Positions 46,299 through 57,676 of a stretch of DNA of 64,000 nt are shown here, piece after piece. Source of the stretch: Cladosporium sp. IMV 00045. Its lineage: Eukaryota; Ascomycota; Dothideomycetes; Cladosporiales; Cladosporiaceae. Position numbers and translations under genes: made by a program. Where the stretch lies: NCBI GenBank assembly GCA_001931905.2, contig MSJI02000807.1, positions 1 to 64,000 of the forward strand. The letters are read 5' to 3'. Within the stretch, counting starts at the first letter, position 1. Each line of letters begins with the position of its first letter. Under the pieces are notes generated by a model. That model made no database searches, was not told where the DNA came from, and worked only from the letters and a program-made list of their open reading frames with translations.

Positions 46299-47130
46299 TG
46301 TGAGTTCTTCTCGACTTTGTTTCTGGGGCTCCCTCCCCTATCCTGTGCCTTGTGGTTTGATTCGTGACCTCGAGGTGAAGTTGGCCTTGTCTATCGTCCC
46401 ACAGCTTCAGGTCGCGCGTCACTTTGGGTGGACTCGGCTTTCTCGGCCTTTGAACCTCGGCTTGCTGGGAGGCATGCCCTAACCCTAACCCTAGAGGCCC
46501 GGTTTTCCTTTCAACATCTCACTGCTGCCTCGTTTCGATGGTTTTTGCAAAAGGCAGTGGGTGGCTTTACTGTGCACTTATATGGACTGACATACATCAG
46601 CAAATGATCGATTATTAGTGGAGGAATTGAGGTATGGATGAACGATTGTGCTAGACATTGCGACATCGCGAGTTTGTGCGCAGATGCGTGAGCGTTGGTA
46701 CTGAGATCGATCGTGTGTGATATATTACACCGAAAATCGTACAGTTGGTTGTTGATAGAACACATTCATCATGACATTCATTCTGCTACCAGCATATCCA
46801 ACCCCAACTTCTTGCCCCAGCAGTCCAAGTACCCAAATCCCTGACAAGACCACGTCCGCCTCCCTTCGACCATGAACCTCAAATCCCATCATTAGCAAAT
46901 AATTCGATCACTCAAACCTCATACCTCCAAAAACAACCATTTCCAAGTACCACCCTTGTGCGCCCTTGCGCCTTCATGCTTGCGTCTTTGTCCGTTTCGA
47001 GCCTGCTCAATGCCAAAAGCAAAAGCACAAAAAATCAGAACCAATGCAAACTCCCAGTAAAACCAAAGACAGCGCCGAAGGTATCAAAAGAAAAGACAAA
47101 GAAAAAATGAAGCACTCATTCTCGATGTCT
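46299..47130. other. Intergenic region between the PEX1 start and the methyltransferase end
   Basis: 832 bases. The first part is the PEX1 promoter and contains a telomere-like motif (46477-46493, listed separately). The rest has no recognisable gene and should include the 3' end of the methyltransferase gene. Confidence 0.5.
46477..46493. promoter_or_regulatory. Telobox-like motif, CCCTAACCCTAACCCTA
   Basis: Nearly three CCCTAA units, 179 bases upstream of the PEX1 ATG; on the PEX1 strand it reads TAGGGTTAGGG. This is the fungal telomere repeat sequence. Short copies in promoters can bind Tbf1/telobox factors in some fungi. Regulatory use here is inference. Confidence 0.45.
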
Positions 47131-48493
47131 TCAAGTAGTCATACCATTACCGTCGTCCTCAGCCCCCGCATCCGCCTTCCTTACCGTCCCCCTCGCCGAT
47201 CCATTCTTGGCCGCAATCGCCGCCTTCGCCTTCGGCACTTCCTCATCGCTCCCGCGCGGACTGAGACTGAGTCTGTGGTTCCTGCCGTGGAAGACGTGGA
47301 TTCCCACATCCGTGGCCCAGTCCGCGTAGCCGGAGCCCGGGATTCCCGGCAGCGGCATGCGCATGCTGCCGTCCTGCGTGAACTCGGCTTCGCGCATGAG
47401 GTCGAAAAAGGCGGCTTCACTGTCGTGGCGGGTTTTGGTCGAGACGACGATGACGGCTTTGGGGCTGCGGGTTACGAGGGCCTTGAGTGTGTTCACCAGC
47501 GGTTGCAAAGTGTCGGTGTTGTAGGTGCATTCGGAGACGATGATCAGGTCGTGCATGCGCGCGTGCACTTCTTTGGGGAGGGGCGCTTCCCAGTCTAGGG
47601 CGTGGAAGGAGACTTTGCTGTTGATGGCCGGGTTGAGTCGGGATATGTTGGCCGCTACGAGAGAGTCGACTTCGGGGAGGTCGGTGAGCATTACGTCGCA
47701 GTCTGGGATGCTCTGGGCGAGGGCGATGCCTACGGTGCCGCAGCCGCAGCCGAGCTCGATTGCGTTCAGTTTGCGATAGGTGGCTGAGATGAGCACGTAT
47801 TCCAGAAGAGGGAGTGGGGTGGTGCTATTCTCGAGAGAGATGGTGTCGTCGATCACCTGCGCGAGAGCCTGGCTACCATCCCAGAGATGGCGGGCAATGC
47901 TGTCTCCCGCATCTTCGATGAGAGATACAGGGCGCTCGCTGAGTGGGATGAAGCGGCGCTCAACACGCCAACCGCTATCAAGTTCACCCTTGGGTGGATT
48001 AAGGTCGCCGCTCCAGGCGTCGACAATAGGTGGTAAGAAGCCTGGTCCCTTGGCGTTGGGGACCTTCATTCCGACGTGCAGGCAAGCCGGCCAGTCAATG
48101 TCGCTGCGGGAGAGGTCAAAGTCGATCGATAGTGACCTGGCGCCAACGGCCCATTGCAGCTTTCGTCGAAGATAGACCTCGCCGTCAATGGCATTCTCGC
48201 GGATGGTGGCAACGAGGTCTGCATTTTCTGGGTAGAAGGTCTCTCCAAGGTCGGTGGTGACGGTGATGACAGCCTTGAGGTTGGTTTTGTTCTTGTCGAC
48301 GTGCACCTTTGGCGGGCGGAGGAAGCGGACTAGGGTGGTGTTATTAGACCAGATCGTGTTGCCTCAAGCGCCAGATCTGTGGCTGGATCTAGGATCGGGA
48401 GATCGGAGAGCTTGATGGGTAGACGGTTGCACGCCACTCGTCGCATGGTACTCTGGAGCGACGACGGAGACAATGTAACTCACCGTAATGCAT
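47131..48493 (-). CDS. Seven-beta-strand lysine methyltransferase family protein (METTL21/Methyltransf_16-like)
   Basis: SAM-dependent protein methyltransferase candidate. Exon 1 is only ten bases (48493-48484, Met-His-Tyr). The intron 48483-48330 (GTGAGT...CCTAG) joins exon 2 (48329-47131), for 402 residues starting MHYVRFLRPPKV, a start typical of this fungal group. Motif I is 'NAIELGCGCGTVGIALAQS', followed by 'CDVMLTDLPEVDSLVAANI', 'VSFHALDWEAPLP' and the post-motif 'HDLIIVSECTYNTDTLQPL'. The W in 'ARHLWDGSQALAQ' suits METTL21-like folds. The C-terminus is basic and disordered. The substrate (often a lysine of a translation or chaperone protein in this family) cannot be told from sequence. 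Confidence 0.87.
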
Positions 48494-49345
48494 TGCGATG
48501 GCGAGACACCAGGTCTTTCAGCAGCGATATGCTTGGGTCAGGGTGATTAGAAAGCGAGGGTTGTAGAAGGGAGAACCTTGGCTGGTGTCAGGTGAAGCCC
48601 GCAGAGCAAAAGTTGTGAAGAAAATGAAAAAAGCGCGCTGATGCGGCAGGTGAGGTTTTGGCTCTATCCTCGTTCGACAGGAGTTAGACGGGACGACGAC
48701 ATGAAGTCCCGCAGTACAAAGAGATCTCGACCGACGTATCGGGCTGAGCCTGCAGCGATTTGTGATGGTGTTGGTCAGGGTCTATGCGGTGGGAGGATGG
48801 GAGCATGGTCTAGACTGGGCCGAGTGTGAGATCGCGAATGGCGCGTAGATTCGCCCGTTTCTTCTCTCGCATGGATGTGCACTATTCACGACAAGCGTGA
48901 TATGCAATTTCGCCATGCATTCGACTAGTCACTTCAAGAAATGTAAGTGAATCAACCAGACGGACATGCCACCCAAGTCCACATAGAATGGTTGTCTTCA
49001 CAAACACCATCGACGATCACGTGTTCGCCAGTCCAATGACCATGACGATCGCTCCGAGCCTTCCCCAGGATCGCACCCCAGCTCTCTCTCTTGCACTACT
49101 CAGCCCTGCCCTGCACGACTCCCATCGTCTCGTCTCACCCGCCGCCCACGATTGAGATGTGTTAGTGCTGCTATCACTTACATGCCCTCTCACCATTGAA
49201 CACCAACCCCACCCGCGCCCCGCCCGCGCATCCGTGCGCATGCCACCTCCAGTCGCCTAGACCATCCCCAACACCACCACCACCACCGGCATCAGCACTC
49301 CAGCCTCGCGCTCCTACACCGGCGCGATAGCGCTATTGCGCCGCC
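48494..49345. other. Divergent promoter region, no gene recognised
   Basis: 852 bases between the methyltransferase gene (-) and the hypothetical protein gene (+). CA/CC-rich sequence precedes the ATG at 49346. Short frames look non-coding. Confidence 0.5.
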
Positions 49346-50596
49346 ATGTACCGCACGACAGACCCGCGCTTCCGGCGCCGACTGAACGACATCAGCGCGA
49401 CTCTCGAGTCCGCCAACGAATCCGCGCAGTCCTCGCTGTACATCTTCACGCAACACTACGTCAAACCGTGCTTCGGCTCGATCGGCAGCTGCCTCACCAA
49501 CTGCGTCGAAGCCGGCTGTCCACACCTGCAGCAGCGCGATCGACTACGACGGAACCGGCGCGGTCGCGCAGAGCTGAACTTCGACTTCTACGACGATTGG
49601 GACGAGGAGCAGAATGAGGGCTTGCTGGGATGGGGCGATGATGATGCCGATGCGCCCGGCTATGGTACGGTGGATGTGCAATCGCAGCAGCCGGGTCGGC
49701 AGAGAGGGATGAGCTATCCGCGAGATCGGAGGCGAAAGAGTGCGCACGAAGGTGCTTCGGGCTCGGAAGGACTGGGTGGTGGTGGCTTCTTTGGACGGCT
49801 GTTTGGTGGCGGACGGGCGGTGCGGTATAGGCCTTCGGCTGCCGATTTGCAGGAGCATCCTGGCGCGCGAAGGTCGGGTAAGGACAATGGGGAGGGGCAG
49901 GGTTTGCTGGAAGACAGTGAGGGTAGCGCGGGAGGAGCTGCGAGGAGACATGGGAGAACCAGGAGCGGCACGGCGGGGAGCAGAGAGACCGTCGATAGTT
50001 TGAGCAGTAGAGGCGATATTTTCCCCTCAGACGACGAAGACGACGCTATACCTTTGGATGACGAGTTTGCCATGGTGCTTGAACGGCGGAACACACAGTC
50101 CGGGCCAGAAACGGAGAGCAGCTCAGGGAAAACCGGAAGTCTAGCTCCTAAGAAGCGCGGCAAGCGGCCTTCAACGGGAAGCCGAGTATCAAGTCGACGG
50201 ACGGTCAGCACTCGCAGTTCGTCTGGTAAGAAGAGAGGAAGTCGAAACAGCAGCGCCGTGCATACCCCCTTGGAAGAGCACCCGCCTGACGGAGTCGAAA
50301 ATGTCAACGCAAAAGAAGTCGAAGTGCCGACGATGAAAGAGCTCACTCAAGAGGAGCGCGACCTCGCAGCCCAGGAAGAAGCGGACATAGAACGGAGGAG
50401 GGAAGAGGCTAGGCATGTCGCTGCTGAGCGAGGCCTTGCTGATGCGCAGAATAACGCGAATTCAACAAGCCCACCAACTCATTCTGATGAGCAGACGCCA
50501 CAATCGACTGGTCGGCTAGAAGATCACTCGGAAGATACTCAACTAGGGAACGAACACGCAGCCGACGCCCCGAACGACCCAAGACAAGGCGAGTGA
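49346..50596 (+). CDS. Hypothetical largely disordered protein, 416 residues
   Basis: Single exon. The N-terminal ~60 residues look ordered ('RFRRRLNDISATLESANESA', 'SLYIFTQHYVKPCFGSIGS') with four nearby cysteines (C..C..C..C in 'PCFGSIGSCLTNCVEAGCPH'). An acidic/aromatic patch follows ('LNFDFYDDWDEEQNEGLLGW'), and a Gly/Phe motif ('GGGGFFGRLFGGG') precedes a long Ser/Arg/Glu-rich disordered tail containing an Arg/Glu helix ('KELTQEERDLAAQEEADIER'). I take it for a conserved fungal protein of unknown role, by impression only. No signal peptide or membrane segment. Confidence 0.75.
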   Translation: MYRTTDPRFRRRLNDISATLESANESAQSSLYIFTQHYVKPCFGSIGSCLTNCVEAGCPHLQQRDRLRRNRRGRAELNFDFYDDWDEEQNEGLLGWGDDDADAPGYGTVDVQSQQPGRQRGMSYPRDRRRKSAHEGASGSEGLGGGGFFGRLFGGGRAVRYRPSAADLQEHPGARRSGKDNGEGQGLLEDSEGSAGGAARRHGRTRSGTAGSRETVDSLSSRGDIFPSDDEDDAIPLDDEFAMVLERRNTQSGPETESSSGKTGSLAPKKRGKRPSTGSRVSSRRTVSTRSSSGKKRGSRNSSAVHTPLEEHPPDGVENVNAKEVEVPTMKELTQEERDLAAQEEADIERRREEARHVAAERGLADAQNNANSTSPPTHSDEQTPQSTGRLEDHSEDTQLGNEHAADAPNDPRQGE

Positions 50597-51238
50597 GACT
50601 CGAGACGAATTTTCTTATGAATATTTTGCATCATCGAAAGCGTTCAAGCATGGCGTTCAGGGTTGGATTTTGAAAAGGCAACTTTTAGAAAAAGGGAGAA
50701 GGAATATGGGCTGATATGGCTCGGGGGCTCTAAAATGACATATATAAGGCAGTGTCTCAGGATCATGGTCATCAGTGCCCCCAATGTGTACATATATCAT
50801 GGATGTATATGTATACCAAATTTATATCGTTATGATCAGACCTATCGTTCCTCGAAGACGTTCGCATGGGTTTATGCATAAACATATCAATCTCGACAAT
50901 TCGCTAACAAGTAAACAACTAAGGGTACATTTCACCACCCGACCGACTTCACGATCTACAACTAAAATAAATTGCTGGCACAGGACAGAGACTGGGTAAC
51001 GGAATTTTCTTATAACAATCACCGCAGACTCGACGGCTGTCGACTAGGGTGAAGCAAGCATGCCTGTGTCCCCAACCAATGCTGTTCAATCCATGCATTC
51101 TCGCAATCTCAAACCTGAAAAATCAATGTCACGCCTATCTCGGCTCGCCACTCGAAAGGCCACAATCCTGTCCGGTACTCAAGCAGCCCCAACAGAACCA
51201 ACCAACCAAGCAGACCAGCACTCAGCAAAAGCACCATC
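50597..51238. other. Convergent intergenic region
   Basis: 642 bases, AT-rich around 50740-50900 (repeated TATATA/CATATA). It should hold the 3' ends of both flanking genes. No gene seen. Confidence 0.45.
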
Positions 51239-51648
51239 TCACTTCTTCCCGCCCTGGCTGCCAGGGGTATACGTACTCCCGCCAGCGCCGTTGTTGTAGT
51301 ACGTGGACCCTATGCCACAAGAATCAGCCAAACATCCCTGACTCGAGACGACATGAACTTCGAGTATGAAGCCTTCTCAAACGCTACGCTTACCGTTCGG
51401 GTTGGAGTAGTAGTAACTGCCATTGGCGTTGGAGTAGTGGTAGGAGTTCTGGTTGCTGGCCGAGGAGCCGTAGTCGCGGCTGCAGTAGTGGTTGCCCTGT
51501 TTGTTTTGGGGTTCGAGTTAGGCCAGGAAATCATTTTGTGCGGAAGGGCGTCGAGTGGATGGATGGAGCTTACCTGCGAGTTGGTGCCGCTGCTGGTTGT
51601 GGTGTAGCCTTTGTCGGCGGAGTTGGAGGAGGAGTTTTGGGACGGCAT
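51239..51648 (-). CDS. Small Tyr/Asn/Ser-rich protein, 82 residues, three exons
   Basis: Exons 51648-51574, 51496-51394 and 51309-51239 with GT-AG introns of 77 and 84 bases; all phases agree. The product starts MPSQNSSSNSADKGYTTT. Exon 2 encodes 'GNHYCSRDYGSSASNQNSYH' and a run of Tyr/Asn/Ser (YHYSNANGSYYYSNPNG). Exon 3 encodes 'STYYNNGAGGSTYTPGSQGG' and ends KK. Low-complexity, aromatic-rich sequence of this kind may favour self-association. No family name is known to me. Consistent splicing across three exons argues for a real gene although it is short. Confidence 0.7.
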
Positions 51649-51780
51649 TGTGGTGGAGAATACGTCGATGTGGATGTTGGGTTGGATTTGGTATTTGGTG
51701 GGAAGTTTTGTTGTTGTTGTGGGAGGAAGAACGGTTTATGGACGAGTTCAAGTTGTGATCAGATCGGTTCAGGTAGCTAC

Positions 51781-52000
51781 GCGACCTGCTGTCACTGCCT
51801 TTACACGAGGCTTGACGACAGTTTGTGAGCAGGAGCGAAACTGTGCCGGTCCTCGCCGACGGGGTTGGGACAGTGAATGTGAGTTATTTAATCAAATTCG
51901 CGAACTGCTGTTACTGCCTTTTGAGAGGGGTTCACGAGCAGGAGCGATTTTGCCGGTGCTGGCCGAAGGAGCTTAGACAGTGAATATGATTTGATATTTC
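51781..52000. repeat. Imperfect direct duplication, unit about 105-120 bp
   Basis: Copy 1 (about 51781-51893) and copy 2 (about 51900-52000) share, in order, GCGAnCTGCTGTnACTGCCTT, GAGCAGGAGCGA, a GCCGGTnCT block and GACAGTGAATnTGA. The spacing of these blocks shrinks from 119 to 107 bases, so indels separate the copies. Confidence 0.7.
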
Positions 52001-52015
52001 ACTTCGCGAAGTGAA
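51998..52015. repeat. Perfect 18-bp palindrome TTCACTTCGCGAAGTGAA
   Basis: Uninterrupted inverted repeat directly at the right edge of the duplication. It is about 350 bases upstream of the small Tyr-rich gene start. It could be a dimeric factor site or a remnant of a mobile element end; nothing decides. Confidence 0.55.
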
Positions 52016-54308
52016 TGGGTTACCAAGTGACTGAAGTCTTGCTCTTCATGCTTGGAGGTTGATGACAAGGTAACCCAAGTCGGAGTTTTCAGTAGCTTTC
52101 CGTATCATGCAAATAATCACTGGTACAGAACGCCAATAGTCAAATGTCTGCTACCGAGCAGAACCGCTGAATGCCTAGAGAAGTGTAAGCATGTGAATAT
52201 ACATGTAGGCATTGAGTACGTAATGTTGAAGCTTTCCGCAAGCCTATGTTGGGCATGATCAACGTGAGCGGATTACTGAGATTCAGGACATTCAAAATAC
52301 CATTGCAAATGCCTCTACGTAGTCGTGGACTAGATGGCGTTTCGTTAATTGCTTTGATATCAATTCATGTTACAACCTCGTACAAGTCGGACGTGGATGG
52401 CAGGAAGTCCATGTCTGTCACATGTATGAGGGGCAAAGAGCCTCCACGGTTCTCCGCAATGCAAGGAAAGTGTGGCACCGAGCTGAAACGAAAGATCGGT
52501 GTTTCCTCTGACGGCGGAGGAACGTCCTGGGACATGAGGTAGCTTTGACATCTGATAGACGTGCTACTGTAGCAGAGCGCTGGGGAAGAGGAGAAATGCC
52601 TTCGGATTCGGACGCCCCACCATCGTTACGCTAGAACTTTGGAAATCTACCTAGCAACTTTGGTGAGGCATAGCAAAGGATCTTGTCCCAATGGGGAATT
52701 TGCAGAGTAGCTGGCGCACCCTTTCTGAATTCCGAAGGAGGTTCTTTGGACAGCAGTAAACGGACACGTCTTACGCCTAGAAAGTCTTTCTGTTACAGTT
52801 TGTAAGTCGACCAGAGATGAAGGTGTGAGCAGTCGGGACGGGCTGTCTAAGCCGACGAAGTGGTGTGAATATGCAGAGGACTGCATTGCAGCAATTACGA
52901 CGCCTTTTCTCGCTTGGCACAATAGCAAAGGCAAGGCGATTTATTCGCAAGTTCATAAATAGTCGTCAAATCTCGCTAGGGAGATGTCGTGCGATGCACA
53001 CCGCGCCTCAGGGCTTACCAGCCACGAGAAGGTCCGTAGTACCAGCGAGATTGCCGTCAAACAGAAGTTACCTAAACTCCGAGGAGATGATTTAGTGTGA
53101 CCTGGGTCAGTACCTCCTAATGCCCCTCAAGCTTGTAATATGCAGCAACATCAGCCAAGGTACTTCGAGATACGGAGGATTTCCAATCGCGTTTCTGAAC
53201 AAAATCCAAAGGTGAAGTTGCAGATAAGGCAACGAAGCGAACAGCAGTAATCGAGCCCACCAAGCTATCGCTGCTACTGCCGGAAGCATGCTGGCATGCA
53301 TGTCGATCCGGCACTGCGCGGAGCGAGCCTACGTAGGGCTCGCCGCTGCTGGGTGGATGGGATGGAGAACGCCTCCGGACAATCGCGTGGGGCGCTCCGA
53401 AGGTGGTGACTTACCTCTAAGATGATACTTCAAGTACATGTCTACGTTGCCTGCAGTTCACGTAAGCTTTCCAGCGAGAAGTCATAATTGTCGCGTCACC
53501 GCGACAAAGCCCAGCGCAGAGCTGGCCGACCGATACCCACAGTCGCTTGTGATAGCCACAGCGCATGCATATGTGCTGCGCCGTAGGCATACGCGGCGGG
53601 TCATTTCGCACACGTCCCAGAAGATCTCGACGCGGTGTGTATGCCAGAATCTCACCCGCACCGTGGCACAAGAATTCCGACGATGTAGGTCGGCTGCGTC
53701 CTGGATCGGCAGTGCATATCGGCGGCGGCTCTGCCGTTAAGATCTCGATCAGAGAGGATTGAGAAGACAAGAGCCATCTGAGGGTCGCAAACTCGCAGTG
53801 TTGAACAACAACTCGCTCGCGCGCTTTCAAGTCGCATTTGACGTCTCGAGTCGTGGCTCAATGTGATACATTAGTTTTGAGGACGTTGTAAACCGTGCGA
53901 ATGCCTTGGTTCGTCGCTGACTCAGGCTCACGGCATTTGGCAGTCTTGGATTCGGTTGTGCAGGCAACGTGACTGGCCCAGAGGCAACGTGCCAGCAGCG
54001 TGGAAATGTGTGGGCCGTGGGATGAATGAAATCAAGGTGTTTCAGCGCCTCCGCATGCGCATTGGCCCCGGGCCACGCTGGGCTACGAACCAATGTGTGA
54101 TACACGCATTGGGAGACCGGAACAAAAAGAGGGTTGCGCCAGTTCTTTGAGTTAGGGGAATAGGTGAGAAAAGGTGCAAATTCCGTGGTTGGATGACGCG
54201 CTCTTGAGCTCTTCTACAAGGATGCTCGGAGATCGACTGCAGATTCATGGACTTTAAGCGACATAGAATTCCTCTCACACAAGGATTGGCCTTGGATCAT
54301 CGATCGCG

Positions 54309-54617
54309 TCAGCGCCTTTCGAGCTTTGTGTGTGCTTGAAAAGCGTGGTATGCGGTGGAACTGCTACTGGACATGCAAGCAGTCTCCTGGTGTGCCCTCC
54401 GTCGGGAAATAGCTGGTGCCCTGCAGGTCCCAGCAAATGGCTCACCTCCCACCGTTGAACGCGAGAGCGCCACAGGCACGGAGTCAGTTTTGTCGCAGGA
54501 ATAGCGAACCGTTGGCGTGAAGACTCCGCTCGTTGTGACACTAGCCGAGAAGTCGTTGTCCGGCGAGGACGCTATGGCCGGTGATGTGCTCATCGGCTCG
54601 TCAAGGTTGCTGGACAT
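54309..54617 (-). CDS. Possible small Ser/Thr-rich protein
   Basis: A 102-codon frame with ATG at 54617, rich in Ser, Thr and Ala ('MSSNLDEPMSTSPAIASS', 'SVTTSGVFTPTVRYSCDKT'). The second half is less protein-like. No homologue recognised and no splice sites examined convincingly. Could equally be chance. Confidence 0.2.
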   Translation of the reverse strand: MSSNLDEPMSTSPAIASSPDNDFSASVTTSGVFTPTVRYSCDKTDSVPVALSRSTVGGEPFAGTCRAPAISRRRAHQETACMSSSSSTAYHAFQAHTKLERR

Positions 54618-54991
54618 GAGCTGCCTACGTCGCGCTATCCTCGCATGATACCCTCTTAGGACCCTTGCCGTATCGGCATGCTACATGCACCTAACGCTAT
54701 CATCATTTATGTATCCACTCTCCTCCCCTTGTCCTTGATCTTGAACCCTGGGCACCTGGTTTCCGGGCTTGTTCTTTGAGATCTTCTATCGGCGCCAGGG
54801 CATCTCTTATGTCTACACAGGTACCCTCTATCTATATACCCTGTTGTCTAATTCTCTCGTCGTGTTCTGGAAAGACGAGGTGTGCGTTGGCTGGCCCAGA
54901 TACGCATCTCTAGAAGTCACAGCTGTTTGCCGCAGCCAGGAGCCACCGCTGGACGAGTCCACTCGATTCCACCACAAGGCGCAAGCCTCTG

Positions 54992-57676
54992 ATGTCAGCA
55001 ATGGCCGAGACTACCTCGTCCATGGGATCTCAAAGCTTTTTTGACACGGCTCGGTCAAAGTCCAAGCGATTCAATGGAGTTGAGAAGACCTCACGCCGAT
55101 GGGACGGCGTTCGAAAGGTGAAGAGGACATCTCTTTTAGAGGCTTGGATTTCCAACTAACAGCTCACAGGACCAAGATTTGTGGTATGAAGATGGCAACT
55201 GCCTAGTTCACTTCTACACCGAAGGGTCATCACAACGAGGTCCGAGTCTAAGGGTACCCTTTACTACTGTCCAGCTCTCGAATTGCCGCCACCTTCTGGA
55301 GAACTGCCTGACAGTCCGAAGACCATCTACCTTGTCTCAGGCTTCGGACAGCGGCTACGAGTCGTCAGCATCGCCGTCACAATCGAAACTATACGAGCTG
55401 TACGTGCCGGCACCAGCAAACTTCTCCCGCGAGCAAGCATACACATATCACGTCACGACTCGAAACTACTTCGCTTGCTTGCTCAACCAAGCACTGGTTG
55501 GCGAGAAGCTTGGACTTGCTCTGGACGATCTCCTCGAGCGCATGAAGGAGTGGCAGCCGGAGGAGGATGCAATGGCTCGTATGTTGAGCTACTGTGACCA
55601 GCAAGGTTATACTTCTGTCGCAGAGAACGTACAGCACGCCGCGGCAATCCTTAACTTCGCAGAGAAGAATCAAATTTCGGAACTCTGGACCAACTCGTTT
55701 GCACATTGCGTGGGCATGCACGATCGTCTCGACCTCAGCCCAGATTACCATGAGCTAAACAACATTACCAAAGCACTTGTTACGCGGGCTTCTCTGGAGA
55801 TGGATCTTCACATGGCGCGCGTCATTCGAGCGATCGGATCATTCCTCGAGGAAGAATTCGGACCCGACTTTCTCGGCCTTTCAAAGCCGGCTCGCAACCA
55901 TCTTGAGCGATTCAGGTCTTTCTTGCATGAGTACTACAGGGAGCAGCTTGGCTACTTTCCTCCAGTCCACAGTGACCCTTACAGCAAGAATCTGTGGCAG
56001 GATCTCCACGACGACTTCGAAAGTCTTTATGCCCTTCTGGCAGACACCGCTACGGATACCTCCATGAACAATGACTCCAACGCCAGTGGAGGCATATGCT
56101 GCCTGCAAACCACCTTTGCCTTTGACCAGCGACATGGATGTGAAGCACTGCCGCACTCTTCGCCTTTGTTGCCGCCCGTGGCTACACCTAAACATTCGAC
56201 AGATTCGCAAAGGACACTCCGCAGTCTGAGACTCGGGCGATCATCGTCATCAACAAATATCCAAGCCCAACTTCCACCTAGGCTGGCGCTCGCCCGAGCA
56301 ACCAATTCAAGTGACAATGAAGGGACCCCTCGACAAATTGTTGAAAAGTACAAGGCCTTCGAAAGACTGCGATTGGAGGAGAAGATCACGCTGCAGGAAG
56401 CACGCAAAGTTCGCTGGCTGCTCATCTACGGTGTCCTCCAGATGCTGAAAAGTATCACCAGAACATCAACGGGGGTCAAAGACGCTGAGTCGGCTTCGTA
56501 TCCTCTCTGCGTGCTGACAACGGGTTTGCCTCCTTGGCACGATGGGAATGAAGAGACCGCACCAGAGACTGAGCCATCTCTTCCCACTCCTCCCACTGAA
56601 GAGGAAAGTGAACGACCCGACAGCGAAGGCCGTATCTCCATCCATCCAGACTGCGAAGCTGACAATGCGCACGACTACTTCTCCAATTCTCGACGCAGCT
56701 CGGTGTCGAATGCTCTGGAGATGACTCCTTTACCACTCCGTGTGAACCCACCTAATCGCAGGGCTTCCATCAGGAACAGTGTAAGCTCTGGAGTCAGTGC
56801 CTTTCAGCGATCGTTCAGCGTGGCTAGGCGGAGCAGTTCGCGAAAGTCAACACAACCCACGAGACACCGCAGGACGAATTCATACGAGATCGTCGCTCAG
56901 GGATACAGGAAACGAGGGAAGCCTCCCGTCGTGAAGCCTTGGAGAACCTGAAAGGCGAAACAACTAATGCATCGCCATTCAACACTGGCCCAACATGGAA
57001 TCCCTGGCAAGAGTTCGACTTTGGTTTCCAAAAAGTCGCAGAGGAGCCAACGCTATACGATCGACACCATGACTCGGCATTCGGCCTCGACTATCTACAT
57101 ATGCCAAACGAGCAAGTCACTGCGTTCGAGCACATCTCTCATCTCAAACGTCTCGCAGAGACAGATGAGACCGAGGCCGGCAACCGCGACTCGTGGGAGG
57201 CATCGGACGAAGCTTTCACCACAGACCGACCTTGCGACGAGCCTGTTTCAGCGACGACTTGCTCCAGTGATCCAGATTCCCTTCGATCGTCTTACATGGC
57301 CGACGAATGCGACACACCCGTGACGGCTTACTCTTCGCCAGGACAAAGTCCATTCTCATCGCCCAGGGCCAGCTTCAGTCTCACGCTGGACAAGCCACAG
57401 CGTGCGCCATCGATCCTCCAGTCTGCCAGGCCAAGGCACACAAGCTTCAACGAATTCCAGAGCAATGTCGATATCGCGCGTCGGCAGAGCTTGAATGCGG
57501 GCTGCTACAGCCCTAGCGGCGTACCGAGTAATAAGTCTTTTGTTACGCCGGCGCTCTCCAAGTTCGCGCAATATAGAAGGGACAGGGCTCACGTGGGTGC
57601 CGGCGCTGCCCGCGACAGTCATGTATACCACCTGGAGGCTCCATCAGAGTCGGCTAGAAATGCAGAAGATGAATGA
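54992..57676 (+). CDS. DUF8004-type fungal protein, with an apparent one-base frameshift near the 3' end
   Basis: Exon 1 is 54992-55117 (start MSAMAETTSSMGS; ATGs at 55001 and 55022 are also in frame). The intron 55118-55169 joins exon 2 at 55170. The junction reads 'TSRRWDGVRKDQDLWYEDGN' and continues 'CLVHFYTEGSSQRGPSLRV', as in this family. Further family-like blocks are 'ELYVPAPANFSREQAYTYHV', 'RNYFACLLNQALVGEKLGLA', 'LTVRRP' and 'LWTNSFAHCVGMHDRLDLSP'. The first frame ends at 56951 (KPPVVKPWRT). Protein-like sequence continues in another frame from about 56860 ('DRRSGIQETREASRREALEN', 'TWNPWQEFDFGFQKVAEEP') to 57676 without its own ATG. Summed length is two bases over a codon multiple, i.e. 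one missing base, probably at about 56880-56925. Full product would be near 877 residues. Function unknown; Ser/Thr-rich second half. Confidence 0.82.

Larger units (their letters stand above)
51649..54991. other. Gene-poor stretch of about 3.3 kb
   Basis: No gene recognised. The first part is the promoter of the small Tyr-rich gene. An imperfect direct duplication (51781-52000) and an 18-bp palindrome (51998-52015) follow. A - strand frame at 54617-54309 begins 'MSSNLDEPMSTSPAIASS' and is Ser/Thr-rich; it could be a small gene but has no recognised features. The end of the stretch holds the promoter of the DUF8004-type gene. Confidence 0.4.

Noticed and set aside
48340..48446. Open frame starting MRRVACNRLPIKLSD just upstream of the methyltransferase, suggesting a frameshift there
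   Set aside because: A standard intron from 48483 to 48330 gives MHYVRFLRPPKV, the usual family start, so the frame is intronic coincidence.
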